Source: Shewanella sp. VB17 (lineage in GTDB: Bacteria > Pseudomonadota > Gammaproteobacteria > Enterobacterales > Shewanellaceae). From it: a stretch of 64,000 nt of DNA. Position numbers and translations under genes: made by a program. The stretch covers positions 2,542,001-2,606,000 of the forward strand of contig NZ_JABRVS010000001.1 in assembly GCF_013248905.1 (NCBI RefSeq), read 5' to 3'. This document shows positions 9,710 through 18,535 of the stretch, one piece after another; position 1 is the first letter of the stretch; every line of letters starts with the position of its first letter. The notes under the pieces are model-generated. The model saw only the letters and a list, made by a program, of their open reading frames with translations. It did no database searches and was not told where the DNA came from.

Positions 9710-11125
9710 ATGACACATGAATACCTTAAAAAGATCACTGCGCCGATAGCGGGAGAGAGTCCCGTTGGAGAGAGACTGCATGATGATCCACTTTTTGATT
9801 TTGTTGAAAGCCAATTAATGAAAGTAGGATCGCTTTCTCATGCTGAAGTGCAATGGGGGGAGGTTGAAACCGCCATTGTGACCTTATTAGGCACACGCAG
9901 TAAAGATCTCAAATTGATCACTTATTTAATGCAGTGCGTGCAATATCAAGCCAGCATTGAAAGGTTTAGCTTATCATTGGGCATTTTAGATGCATTTATG
10001 CAGTCTTTTTGGGAAACATGTTTCCCAGCACCGGGTGCGCGTGGCGTCTTACCTAGGCGTAAGTACTTTAGTCAAATAATGCAAAGAAGCATTAAAGTGG
10101 GAGAGAGTGTCGACACGCAATTTTGTGATCCCGACAGCCAATCTCTCTTACTGTCACGTTTGGCGAGTTTGTTTGAGACGGCTGATAAATTGGAGTTACC
10201 CACCGATGATTTAGCGCAGCTGCAAACGCGCTTAACCCGTCAATTTGATCGCAATGAACAAAGTGCACCTGCGGTTTCTCATGGAAGTGTACAGGGCAGT
10301 TCAGGTGAGGTCGCTCAACACTCACCACCAACGAGTGCCCCTAAGTTAGAAATCGATTCAACTAATGATAAAGCAACTAAACAAACTTTACTCAAAGTTG
10401 CTGATTTTATTTCAGAATTTGAAACAGGTATAGGACTAAGTCTTAGGATCCGCCGCTTTGCGACTTGGTTTGCTATTTCTGGTGTGCCAGTGAATGCCAA
10501 CGCAGCAGGAGAGACGAGCCTGATGCCAATAGCGACAGATAGGATCAATGAATATAAGACTCAGCTAGAAAGAGGCGCCGATATGGCATTGCTTAGGCGG
10601 ATTGAACAGAGTTTGACCCTGAGCCCATTTTGGCTTGATGGCCATTATTTAAGTGCGCAAATCGCCTCAGCATTGGGGCAACTGGAATGGGCGAAAGCGA
10701 TCCATGAAGATACGGCAGCTTTTGTGGTACGACTGCCTAAATTACTCATGATGTCATTTAAAGGCGGTATGGCATTTGCTAATGCAGAAACACGAAGTTG
10801 GTTAGATGAAGGTTATGGCGGTAACAGTTTTGATTGCAATGGACAGGGAGTAGAACAACAGCGTGCAGAGGTAACTGAACTGGCTGAGTCTGGTGGGTTA
10901 TCAGTGGCATTTGCCAGTTTAAATGAGCATTTGCAGCAAGCATCTGAGCCAAGGGATGCTTTTTATTTGCGCTTACTGGGTGCAGATTTAAAGCAAAATC
11001 ATCAATTGTCAGCAATGGCGAGTGTCGATTATCAAGTACTATACGAGCAGGCAAATCAAACAGTCTTAGCTGACTGGGAGCCTACGCTCATGGCTCGTTT
11101 AAAACAAAAAGCCAATTTTGATTAA
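9710..11125 (+). CDS. vasJ: T6SS protein VasJ (TssA, ImpA-family)
   Basis: TssA-class proteins cap the growing tube/sheath and help its assembly. The 471 residues start with the ImpA-N signature (I-A-G-E-S-P-V-G-E-R-L followed by D-P-L-F). A variable linker lies around residues 180-220, and the VasJ-type C-terminal domain is helical. There is no membrane segment, unlike the paralogous vasL downstream. I start at the ATG at 9710. Earlier in-frame TTG/GTG codons overlap the end of vasI and add only six or fewer residues. The gene overlaps the upstream region of tssM, ending 16 bases before its preferred ATG. Confidence 0.85.
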   Translation: MTHEYLKKITAPIAGESPVGERLHDDPLFDFVESQLMKVGSLSHAEVQWGEVETAIVTLLGTRSKDLKLITYLMQCVQYQASIERFSLSLGILDAFMQSFWETCFPAPGARGVLPRRKYFSQIMQRSIKVGESVDTQFCDPDSQSLLLSRLASLFETADKLELPTDDLAQLQTRLTRQFDRNEQSAPAVSHGSVQGSSGEVAQHSPPTSAPKLEIDSTNDKATKQTLLKVADFISEFETGIGLSLRIRRFATWFAISGVPVNANAAGETSLMPIATDRINEYKTQLERGADMALLRRIEQSLTLSPFWLDGHYLSAQIASALGQLEWAKAIHEDTAAFVVRLPKLLMMSFKGGMAFANAETRSWLDEGYGGNSFDCNGQGVEQQRAEVTELAESGGLSVAFASLNEHLQQASEPRDAFYLRLLGADLKQNHQLSAMASVDYQVLYEQANQTVLADWEPTLMARLKQKANFD

Positions 11126-11141
11126 GTCAGGGAATAACAAT

Positions 11142-14100
11142 ATGTGGTCTAAGCTCAATTATTTATTTATGAAGATACTACCGGAGATAAAATCGGCAAT
11201 GCCGATTTTAATTGTGGCTATTTTTGTGTTGATTAACGTCGGGATCTGGTGGGCAGGCCCTTGGCTTGTCGTTGATGAACAGCAGCCTCTTACGAGTGTG
11301 ATGGCAAGAGCGATTACCAGCACTATTTTCTCATTGTCATGTTTTACTTTCTGGGGCTGGCTTCAGTGGCGAAAACTGAAACATTACAATTTGGAGAATG
11401 AGCAATCTCAGCAATTGAAAGAAGATCCCATTAAAGGACTCGTTGAACGTCAAGAAGTGGAACTTAATGACGTTATGTCGGGATTAAAAGACAGCTTAAA
11501 TACTCGAAATTATTTATATGCTTTACCTTGGTATCTAGTATTAGGTGTAGAAAACGCTGGAAAAACCAGTCTGATTAATCGTTCAGGACAAAAATTTGTC
11601 TTTTCTTCGGTGATGCGCGCTTCAGGTAAAAAAACTGAAAATCCTTATTCGTTTGATTGGTGGATAAGTGACGATGCGGTGTTAATTGATCCTGATGGTG
11701 AGTTATTAACTCAGAAGACAGTTGAAGGTACCAATGAAGGCGAGATGGCAAGACGCCTATGGACGCATTTTGTTGGATGGCTTGAGAATACCCGTAGCCG
11801 TCGTCCGTTAAACGGCGTGGTACTTGCGCTCGATATGGCTAGTATGATTAGTTCTGCTACCTCAGAACGCAAGGCTTACGCACAGCTGCTGCGTGCTCGC
11901 CTACGTGAATTGATGGAAACCTTATCGACCCGACTCCCTGTGTATATCACCTTAACTAAGCTGGATCTTTTACTCGGTTTTGAACCTTTTTTTCGTCACT
12001 ATACGCAAGCACAGCGTGATGAGATCATGGGCTTCACCTTTTCGTTAAATTCTGTCAACGATCTTGACAGTTGGTTAGCGGAATTTGATGCTGATTACCG
12101 TGGCTTTATTGAACGTATTAATGCCCAACTTCCTCGAGCATTATTGCAGTGCCGTGATAAAGAAGAGCGCACTGCGATCTACAGTTTTACTCGCCAGATA
12201 GCGGGATCACATCAAGTGTTGCAGGAGTTTTTAGGTGATGCATTAGCCAGTGATCAATTTTCTACCTCGGCTTTAGTCAGAGGAGTTTATTTTTCCTCGG
12301 TGTATCAACAAGGTGTGCCAACCAATGCTTATGTTGACAGTGCTTCACGTCGGTATGGTTTGAGAGAGTCAATTAATAGTGCTCAAAAGTCAGATAATTC
12401 TACACCTTACTTTATCCATACTTTATTTCATAAAATTATTTACCCTGAAGCCGGCCTCGCATCGGATAATTTCAAAGTGGCCAAGCAAAAGCGGCGTCTA
12501 ATGATGCTCTCTTTTGTGGCCTGTTCGATAGCATCAGTTTTGTTAGTCGGCACTTGGCACAGATATTACCTGCTTAATAGCCATCAAGCCGATGCTGTGC
12601 TTAATAAAGTGACAGCGTTTAATGAACTTAATGAAGTGTCTAGCTTTGATGTGTTGGGTAAAAGCATTATTCCGCCTTTAAACACCATACGTACGGCCAC
12701 GCTTGAATTTGGTTTTTTCCGCGATAAACCTAAATTCATTTCTGATTTTGGTCTTTATCAAGGTCATACCATTGGGCCAAAAGTAGAAGAGACATATTTG
12801 AAGTTATTGTCATATCGCTATTTACCTGCTTTATTGAAGCAAGTTGCGACAGACATGTCCAGAGCGCCCAATAAGAGTAATGAAAAGTTAGCCATGCTGC
12901 GGGTGTTCCGCATGATGGTGGATAAAAGTGGACGTCATGATGATTTTGTTAAGTCATACTTTACGCAAGTTTGGCAAAAGTCTTATGAAGGTGACCGAAT
13001 ACTCCAGACTCAACTGATGGAGCATCTTGACTATGCATTACTGCATACCGATCTGCAATCATTGCGCGATGCAGGGGCATTTGAGGCTGAAGCTAAGCTT
13101 AAACCTTATGACAGTTTGATTGCTCAAACGCAGCAAGAGTTAAGTTCGTTGCCCATAGAGCAGCGAGTGTATCGCCAGTTAAAGCAGTCTGCAAGTTCTG
13201 CTCTTGGTACATCTTTGGATTTAAAATTGGCCACTGGGCCAGCTTATGAATTGGTGTTCGCACAAAGAGATGCAGGCAAAGCAACACTGGATCCGATGAA
13301 AATTCCCCGTTTATTAAGTAAGCAAGGTTTTGAGCGTTATTTCATTCCAAAATCGGATTCAATTGCTGACTTAGCCTTGATAGACAGTTGGGTATTGGGT
13401 CAATCAGAATCGACTGATTTTAGTCAAGCTGATAAAGTTGCGCTTAGAAATAAGATCATTAACCAATATATTCTTGACTATAAATCATCATGGCGTAAGG
13501 CATTAAATGGTTTCGAATTGCAGGATTTTAATGATATCAATCATGGTGTCTTAGTGATCGATAATTTTGCGATCAGTAATCGTCCGATTAATCGAATTTT
13601 AGACAGCTTGACTAAAAATACTGAGTTGTTTCCCTCAATGCCTGATGATCTCAGTGCACAAAAGGCCATATTGGATTCACCGCAGTATCAAATTGCGGCA
13701 AAAATCGATGCTGACTTTACTGGGCTTAATCAACTACAGAAAACCGATGGTAACCAACCTGTTTATCTTGATGAGGTCATGGATTCTATTGGACGTTTAC
13801 ATGGCTATTTGAAATCGATACAAGATGCACCGGATGTGGGTAAAGCGGCGCTTAAGGCAGCGCAGGATAGATTGACACTCAGTGATACCGATCCTATCTA
13901 TGCGCTAGCGCGGATCTCTGCCAGCTTACCTAAGCCTATGGACACCATGGTGGGGAAAATGGCCAGCGAGAGTTGGAAAGTGATCCTGCAAAGCGCGATT
14001 AAGCATTTAGAAGTACGTTGGTACAATGAAGTTTTTCAAGAATATCAACAAAATCTTGCATCACGTTACCCGTTTAATCCAGCATCGACTAAACAGGTTT

Positions 14101-14705
14101 CTATTGATGACTTTCAACGCTTCTTTGGTCCAGAAGGAACCTTGAATACTTTTTATAACGATCAAATGAAGATGTTTCTTGAAGAAAACTTTGATGCACT
14201 TAATCAATTTAGTCAAGGTAACTCGAATTTGGTGCGCAATGAAGTATTGGCATCATTAAAGCAAGCTAAGCAAATCCAGCAAGCCTTCTTTAACCCTAAA
14301 GGCAATCTGGATGTTGAGTTCTCACTTGAAGCACTTAAAATGAGTGCCAATAAACGCAGAAGTGTCATGAATATCGATGGGCAGTTTGTCGAATATACGC
14401 ATGGCCCGCAACGCGGAATTAATTTGATTTGGCCTAACACACTAAGAAAATCAGCGCTTAGTAAGCTGACCTTAGTACCAACGGAGACAGAGGCTTCACC
14501 GCGTTCTGTTGAGTTTGAAGGGCCTTGGGCATTCTTCCGCTTACTTGACAGTGCAAAAATGTCTGGCAGTAGCTCAACCAGTGTCGACTATCAGTTTGAG
14601 GTGGATAAAGGCGATGTGACTTACCGTTTACGTACTCGTGACAATGTGAATCCGTTCACGACTAAGTTACTCAGTGGTTTTAAAATCCCTAAAACCTTGT
14701 ACTAA
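11142..14705 (+). CDS. tssM: T6SS inner-membrane protein TssM (IcmF/VasK)
   Basis: TssM spans the inner membrane and periplasm and joins TssL to TssJ. At 1187 residues it is full length. Two N-terminal membrane segments (about 15-40 and 50-70) precede a cytoplasmic GTPase-like domain with an intact Walker A, G-V-E-N-A-G-K-T at 135-142. A third membrane segment lies near 455-475. The remainder is the periplasmic IcmF-related and C-terminal beta domains. I place the start at the ATG preceded by CAGGGA at 11128-11133; an upstream in-frame TTG at 11118 lies inside vasJ. A hairpin region follows the stop. Confidence 0.94.
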   Translation: MWSKLNYLFMKILPEIKSAMPILIVAIFVLINVGIWWAGPWLVVDEQQPLTSVMARAITSTIFSLSCFTFWGWLQWRKLKHYNLENEQSQQLKEDPIKGLVERQEVELNDVMSGLKDSLNTRNYLYALPWYLVLGVENAGKTSLINRSGQKFVFSSVMRASGKKTENPYSFDWWISDDAVLIDPDGELLTQKTVEGTNEGEMARRLWTHFVGWLENTRSRRPLNGVVLALDMASMISSATSERKAYAQLLRARLRELMETLSTRLPVYITLTKLDLLLGFEPFFRHYTQAQRDEIMGFTFSLNSVNDLDSWLAEFDADYRGFIERINAQLPRALLQCRDKEERTAIYSFTRQIAGSHQVLQEFLGDALASDQFSTSALVRGVYFSSVYQQGVPTNAYVDSASRRYGLRESINSAQKSDNSTPYFIHTLFHKIIYPEAGLASDNFKVAKQKRRLMMLSFVACSIASVLLVGTWHRYYLLNSHQADAVLNKVTAFNELNEVSSFDVLGKSIIPPLNTIRTATLEFGFFRDKPKFISDFGLYQGHTIGPKVEETYLKLLSYRYLPALLKQVATDMSRAPNKSNEKLAMLRVFRMMVDKSGRHDDFVKSYFTQVWQKSYEGDRILQTQLMEHLDYALLHTDLQSLRDAGAFEAEAKLKPYDSLIAQTQQELSSLPIEQRVYRQLKQSASSALGTSLDLKLATGPAYELVFAQRDAGKATLDPMKIPRLLSKQGFERYFIPKSDSIADLALIDSWVLGQSESTDFSQADKVALRNKIINQYILDYKSSWRKALNGFELQDFNDINHGVLVIDNFAISNRPINRILDSLTKNTELFPSMPDDLSAQKAILDSPQYQIAAKIDADFTGLNQLQKTDGNQPVYLDEVMDSIGRLHGYLKSIQDAPDVGKAALKAAQDRLTLSDTDPIYALARISASLPKPMDTMVGKMASESWKVILQSAIKHLEVRWYNEVFQEYQQNLASRYPFNPASTKQVSIDDFQRFFGPEGTLNTFYNDQMKMFLEENFDALNQFSQGNSNLVRNEVLASLKQAKQIQQAFFNPKGNLDVEFSLEALKMSANKRRSVMNIDGQFVEYTHGPQRGINLIWPNTLRKSALSKLTLVPTETEASPRSVEFEGPWAFFRLLDSAKMSGSSSTSVDYQFEVDKGDVTYRLRTRDNVNPFTTKLLSGFKIPKTLY

Positions 14706-14766
14706 GGTTGATTGAACAACCAACCTATGTTGTGCAATGCTTGTTGATGGTTTTTATAAAGTGACG

Positions 14767-14797
14767 TTGATGTGGTGTATGGATCCCACCACATCAA
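14767..14797 (+). other. 11-bp stem-loop after tssM
   Basis: TTGATGTGGTG at 14767-14777 pairs perfectly with 14787-14797 around a 9-base loop. No T-run follows, so it is not a classical terminator by itself. It could stabilise the 3' end of the T6SS transcript or act with the hairpin at 14847-14866. Confidence 0.5.
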
Positions 14798-14846
14798 GTC
14801 ATAACGTGATAGATAAATCAATCAACCAGTCTTGCGCTAATAACAG

Positions 14847-14866
14847 CAGGGGCAACCCTGTTTTTT
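14847..14866 (+). terminator. Rho-independent terminator-like hairpin between tssM and vasL
   Basis: CAGGG/CCCTG closes on a GCAA tetraloop and is followed at once by six T residues. It sits about 140 bases after tssM and about 50 bases before vasL. There is little room for a separate promoter downstream, so it may act as a partial terminator that lowers vasL expression relative to the operon. Confidence 0.72.
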
Positions 14867-14917
14867 AATACTGAGTCAGTGTAACAAGGCAGCATTTTGT
14901 CTAGTGGTGATTTTTTA

Positions 14918-16165
14918 ATGCAAAACAATACCTATAAAGTGCAACGTTTTATCTTAGCTTCAGATCTCACTGAGTTGAGAAACAATGCGATTTATCAACA
15001 AATGCGAGCCGAAATCAACCGACGTAATAATCCGTTGAGCGGTGGGACAGATTGGGAGAAGGTACATCAATTAGCTGAACAATTAATCTGCTCTGTAGGT
15101 GCGGATTTACTCACTTCAGCCTACTATATTAGCGCAGCTTGCAAGACGCAAGGGGTAAGTGGTCTCGCATCTGGCCTTGAGCTTATGCTGTCTATTGTGT
15201 CTTATTCGGCAGAACTTGTTCAGCTTCCCTGTGAAAAAGTGGCCGAAACGATTAACTGGGCGGTGACGAAGATCACCCCAGAGCTTAAACAAATGGCAGC
15301 TACGCCAGCAAATGTAAGAGAATGGTATCGCTGTGAATATGCCTGTCAGCAATTGTTTGAATTATTAAAGCAGAAACAGCCACAGCATGTGCCTAACTTG
15401 GATGTACTAGGTTACCTGATTTTTGAAAAAATCGATTTGATCGACAGCAATAAATCTAAGGGGCTAAATAGCACGATCACACCACGTACTGACTCACCGC
15501 CTCAAGTTAACAAGTCAACCAAGTGGCCGGTGTTGATGATGTTGTCGACACTGTTAATGTGCAGTGTATTGAGCAGTTATCTCAGTGTTATTTACCATGA
15601 GAAAATCATTGCTAAAGCACCGAGTTGGCTTTATCAAGCACCAGAGGTTGTGGTCGTTCCACCTTTATCTGTGGCACAACTGATTGATAAATTATTTAAT
15701 CTGCCGTTACAAGAACCCTTGATTTCAGTTTATCCAGAACAAGTGATGTTGCTCGTGGACTTGGATAAACATTATCGACGTTTTTCAGTGGCGAGAACCA
15801 AGATGGCGAACCTGAGCCAACTTGCAGTTCAGTTACCTAAAAATAGGCGTAAGGTACAAGGGCTTTCATCTGATCTTGCAGAATATGCCAGTAGCTTAAC
15901 GCCAATATTAGGCAGGGCTTACTATATTGATGATCTGTTAGCCGATCAAGAACTCGGGCGAGCCAAATTTGAATTAACCCAGTTGAATAATCAGTTAAAA
16001 GCGTTACTTATTAAGCGTACATTATTGACTCAAGCTTGGAACAAACAACACAAGGCAGTCGTGTTGTCTGGGGATAATGTCTCTGTTACAGGGAATAAAA
16101 AAAAGGTATTATTTGATGTTGCGGCAGATACCAGTCACAGCATTCCATCAATAGTTAAGCAATAA
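14918..16165 (+). CDS. vasL: T6SS TagA/VasL-like protein (ImpA N-domain plus membrane segment)
   Basis: The N-terminal ~110 residues form a second ImpA-N/TssA-like domain (N-P-L-S-G-G-T-D-W-E-K-V). A single membrane segment lies at about 203-225 and a helical C-terminal domain of about 190 residues follows. This is the VasL layout; V. cholerae VasL (TagA) is a stopper that holds the extending sheath at the opposite membrane. The position directly after tssM is the same as in V. cholerae. The start is uncertain: I prefer the ATG, but an in-frame TTG at 14897 has AAGG 8 bases upstream and would add seven residues. No vgrG follows. Confidence 0.82.
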   Translation: MQNNTYKVQRFILASDLTELRNNAIYQQMRAEINRRNNPLSGGTDWEKVHQLAEQLICSVGADLLTSAYYISAACKTQGVSGLASGLELMLSIVSYSAELVQLPCEKVAETINWAVTKITPELKQMAATPANVREWYRCEYACQQLFELLKQKQPQHVPNLDVLGYLIFEKIDLIDSNKSKGLNSTITPRTDSPPQVNKSTKWPVLMMLSTLLMCSVLSSYLSVIYHEKIIAKAPSWLYQAPEVVVVPPLSVAQLIDKLFNLPLQEPLISVYPEQVMLLVDLDKHYRRFSVARTKMANLSQLAVQLPKNRRKVQGLSSDLAEYASSLTPILGRAYYIDDLLADQELGRAKFELTQLNNQLKALLIKRTLLTQAWNKQHKAVVLSGDNVSVTGNKKKVLFDVAADTSHSIPSIVKQ

Positions 16166-16174
16166 ATTATTTTT

Positions 16175-16214
16175 GGGTCCATATTTTACTCAAACATGGG
16201 TAAGATATGGAACC
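16175..16214. other. Long hairpin downstream of vasL
   Basis: Two 15-base arms (16175-16189 and 16200-16214) pair at 14 of 15 positions, one of them a G-U, around a 10-base loop. Neither side has a T-run, so it is terminator-like without the tail. It marks the end of the T6SS operon. The 200 bases that follow are AT-rich and hold no gene that I can see. Confidence 0.5.
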
Positions 16215-16412
16215 GTTAAAAAAATCTAGCCCTATCTTTTGATCAAATACACATGTGCACTTGATATGATCTCGAATAAAAACCAAAGCAGTCTTGATTT
16301 ATCGCTATTTCATTTAGTATTTACTCGTAATACTAATTAACATTACCTTGATCTATGTCAGTCTTTTGTTTAACATTGTAAATATAAAATTGTTTAATAT
16401 AGTTGTCGTTAA

Positions 16413-16805
16413 ATGGTCAAAAAATATTTATCATGTATTTTTCTTTACATGATGCTAAATATACCTGTAGTACATGCTGTTATGACAAATGTATATTGTG
16501 CTGTGCCTGATGGAAGTGACTGGGATTGGCTCCTTGATAGCGCTGGCCATTATGTATTAATGGAAGGGTCATGGGGGAAGCACATATACTCTGATGGGGC
16601 TTACTTTGATTACTTTAGCATTTCAATAGCAAAATATACATTACTTAGTTCACAATGTCCTAGAGGTTATGTAGCCCAACCAGCTGATCGATATTCGTCA
16701 CATTGGGAGGTATTTAATATAATATTTTCTGATGGGAGTGTTATTGCTGATGGCCACAAAAGTATTTTTAGTCGTATAAATCTTCCGACAGCATTTCGTT
16801 TATAA
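16413..16805 (+). CDS. Small secreted protein, family A copy 1 (unrecognised)
   Basis: I do not recognise this 130-residue protein. A signal peptide (about 1-22, ending V-V-H-A) is followed by a mature part with V-Y-C-A, D-W-D-W-L-L-D-S, E-G-S-W-G, Y-F-D-Y-F-S-I-S, Q-C-P-R-G and H-W-E-V-F. Cys29 and Cys82 are the only mature cysteines and could form one disulfide. It is clearly a paralogue of the minus-strand gene at 17463-17861, which has the same motifs in the same order and spacing. It is rich in aromatics (Trp, Tyr, Phe). It lies directly after the T6SS operon in AT-rich DNA, but no link to secretion can be shown. Confidence 0.75.
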   Translation: MVKKYLSCIFLYMMLNIPVVHAVMTNVYCAVPDGSDWDWLLDSAGHYVLMEGSWGKHIYSDGAYFDYFSISIAKYTLLSSQCPRGYVAQPADRYSSHWEVFNIIFSDGSVIADGHKSIFSRINLPTAFRL

Positions 16806-16919
16806 TTTTATGATGTAAGTGATCTATTTTTATATGTGTTTAATTTTTTAGCATATATTATCTGATGATTTTTAATACTACTTATGGGTAGTAGAAATAT
16901 AATATATAGGATTTTTGTT

Positions 16920-17318
16920 ATGACAATAAAAAAAATCACCATGCTTGGTTTTTGTTTTTTAACCATGTTTTCTGTGCCCGTTATTGCCGATGAACCAAAT
17001 GATGATGAATGTAAAATTAACTGTCCTGGCGATTTCGATCCATGGCGTAGTGATAAAGCACTAAAGACAAACATTCGTAATATTGAGCACCCAATGTTAA
17101 GTATAAAACAGATACAGGGTGTTAAATATGAAATGAAAGCATCCGGCAAAACAGAATTCGGTTTTATCGCGCAAGATTTACAGTTGGTGTATCCAGAAAT
17201 GGTAATGACCGACAGTGGATCAGGTTATTTAATGGTAGATTATCGTGCAATGATCCCTACATTATTAGAAGCGATTAAGGCGTTGGAAACTCGTATTAGT
17301 GATCTTGAAAATAGGTAA
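16920..17318 (+). CDS. Small exported peptidase S74 (intramolecular chaperone) domain protein
   Basis: The 132-residue protein has a signal peptide (1-23, ending V-I-A), an acidic 20-residue linker with two cysteines (C31, C35), then an almost complete S74 chaperone domain at about 43-132: S-D-K-A-L-K-T-N-I, G-V-K-Y-E, F-G-F-I-A-Q-D, V-Y-P-E-M-V and V-D-Y-R-A-M-I-P-T-L-L-E-A-I-K. S74 domains normally sit at the C-terminus of phage tail spikes, help them trimerise and cut themselves off. The Ser-Lys pair used for self-cleavage is present (S44, K49). The usual large N-terminal passenger is missing. The start is the ATG with TAGGA upstream and a good leader; an ATG 36 bases earlier would spoil the leader. 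Confidence 0.78.
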   Translation: MTIKKITMLGFCFLTMFSVPVIADEPNDDECKINCPGDFDPWRSDKALKTNIRNIEHPMLSIKQIQGVKYEMKASGKTEFGFIAQDLQLVYPEMVMTDSGSGYLMVDYRAMIPTLLEAIKALETRISDLENR

Positions 17319-17462
17319 GTATTGATTTATATTTATTAAGATTAAAAGCGATGACAATGATGTAACAGATCATCTATCATCGTTACTTTCTTACTTTAAT
17401 TGAAATTATCGTATTGAAGTTGATACATCATAACGGAATAAATATGGCGTATTGTTTAATAC

Positions 17463-17861
17463 TCATAATGATCTAAAGTAATGGTTAGCATAAGAACCTA
17501 AGATAGTTTTGTTACCACTAGCAAGATAATCTTCTCCATTGTTTCTAGAAACTTTAAATACTTCCCAATAAGAAGAATTGTGACCACCAGGTTGTGCATT
17601 TTTCCCTTCACCACATTGATGGCTTAATGAGTGATAAGCTGCTTCAGATATTCTAAAATAATTAAAATAGCTACCGGCTAGGTTTGGTACTGGTTCTCTT
17701 CCCCATACACCTTCAACGTTAACATAGTCCTGTGAACTATCGATTAGCCAATCCCAACTACCATCAGCTTCAGCGCAATATACATAAGTCTCAGCCGCAT
17801 TTGCATTAGAAAAACAGACAGAAAACAAAGCTGCAATTGCCATAGATGTTGATTTTTTCAT
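17463..17861 (-). CDS. Small secreted protein, family A copy 2 (unrecognised)
   Basis: This 132-residue protein has a clear signal peptide (1-23, ending N-A-N-A-A). Its mature part follows the same plan as the plus-strand gene at 16413-16805: V-Y-C-A near 27-30, S-W-D-W-L-I-D-S, V-E-G-V-W-G, S-Y-F-N-Y-F-R-I-S, H-Q-C-G-E-G, A-Q-P-G and S-Y-W-E-V-F. Cys29 and Cys83 match the pair in copy 1. It faces the S74 gene convergently. No function is known to me. The clear divergence between the copies while motifs are kept suggests a real, selected protein family. Confidence 0.78.
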   Translation of the reverse strand: MKKSTSMAIAALFSVCFSNANAAETYVYCAEADGSWDWLIDSSQDYVNVEGVWGREPVPNLAGSYFNYFRISEAAYHSLSHQCGEGKNAQPGGHNSSYWEVFKVSRNNGEDYLASGNKTILGSYANHYFRSL

Positions 17862-18535
17862 TGTGATTTATTCCTATTTGACTTTTATTATTTGACTTTT
17901 ATTATTTGGACTTAAAGATACCAATAATGACATTGTTGTTTAATATTCATACGTTAACAAAAGGTTTCATTATGTTTTTAAGTGTATTTTTTACGTTTAT
18001 GCTGAATGCTTAAAAAGCAAAAATCTCATAAATTATTGATTCAGATCAAGTTTTTGTCACTTAACTATAAATATAAACACGTAATTAATACTTAAGTGCT
18101 GCTTTTATTTGTTTTTTAGTACATATTTATTGCTTTTATAGTACAGAGTTGCTTATTTTTACATCCTTTTTGTTAACTTAATCGGTTAGGTAAAAGTGTA
18201 AATAATGAACCCAATGAATCACTGTAGTAGATTTTTATGTAAACTTTATTTGTGATTTTTTCTGATCCTTAACTGATCACTTAAGAAGGAGTCTCTCTAT
18301 ATTTGGATAAGGGATTAGCAATAGATCTGGACCGTGATGAGTAATTATAGTTGATTGACGACGACAAACGACATGGACAATAAGAAAGAGGTGATTTTAA
18401 AATATACACATGCATTCTTAATGTAGGTTAAAGGTTTAATTTTTTAGTTAAACGTTATTAAAATGTGTGACATTTAGTTTTAATCATATAGATTACCGCG
18501 TGGGAATGATCCCATAATTAACGTGGATATAAAGT
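17862..18535. other. AT-rich intergenic region with short tandem repeat
   Basis: This 674-base stretch holds no gene I can support. At 17875-17902 a 14-base unit (TATTTGACTTTTAT) is repeated twice in tandem, with part of a third copy, just upstream of the minus-strand secreted-protein gene, so it lies in that gene's promoter region. The remainder is AT-rich without a recognisable RNA. Confidence 0.5.

Noticed and set aside
12550..12570. TGGCAC motif resembling a -24/-12 sigma-54 promoter
   Set aside because: It is inside the tssM coding region and the -12 half does not match.
17875..17902. Short tandem repeat, possible phase-variation tract
   Set aside because: Only two full 14-base units plus part of a third are present and it is not inside a gene; too little to claim phase variation.
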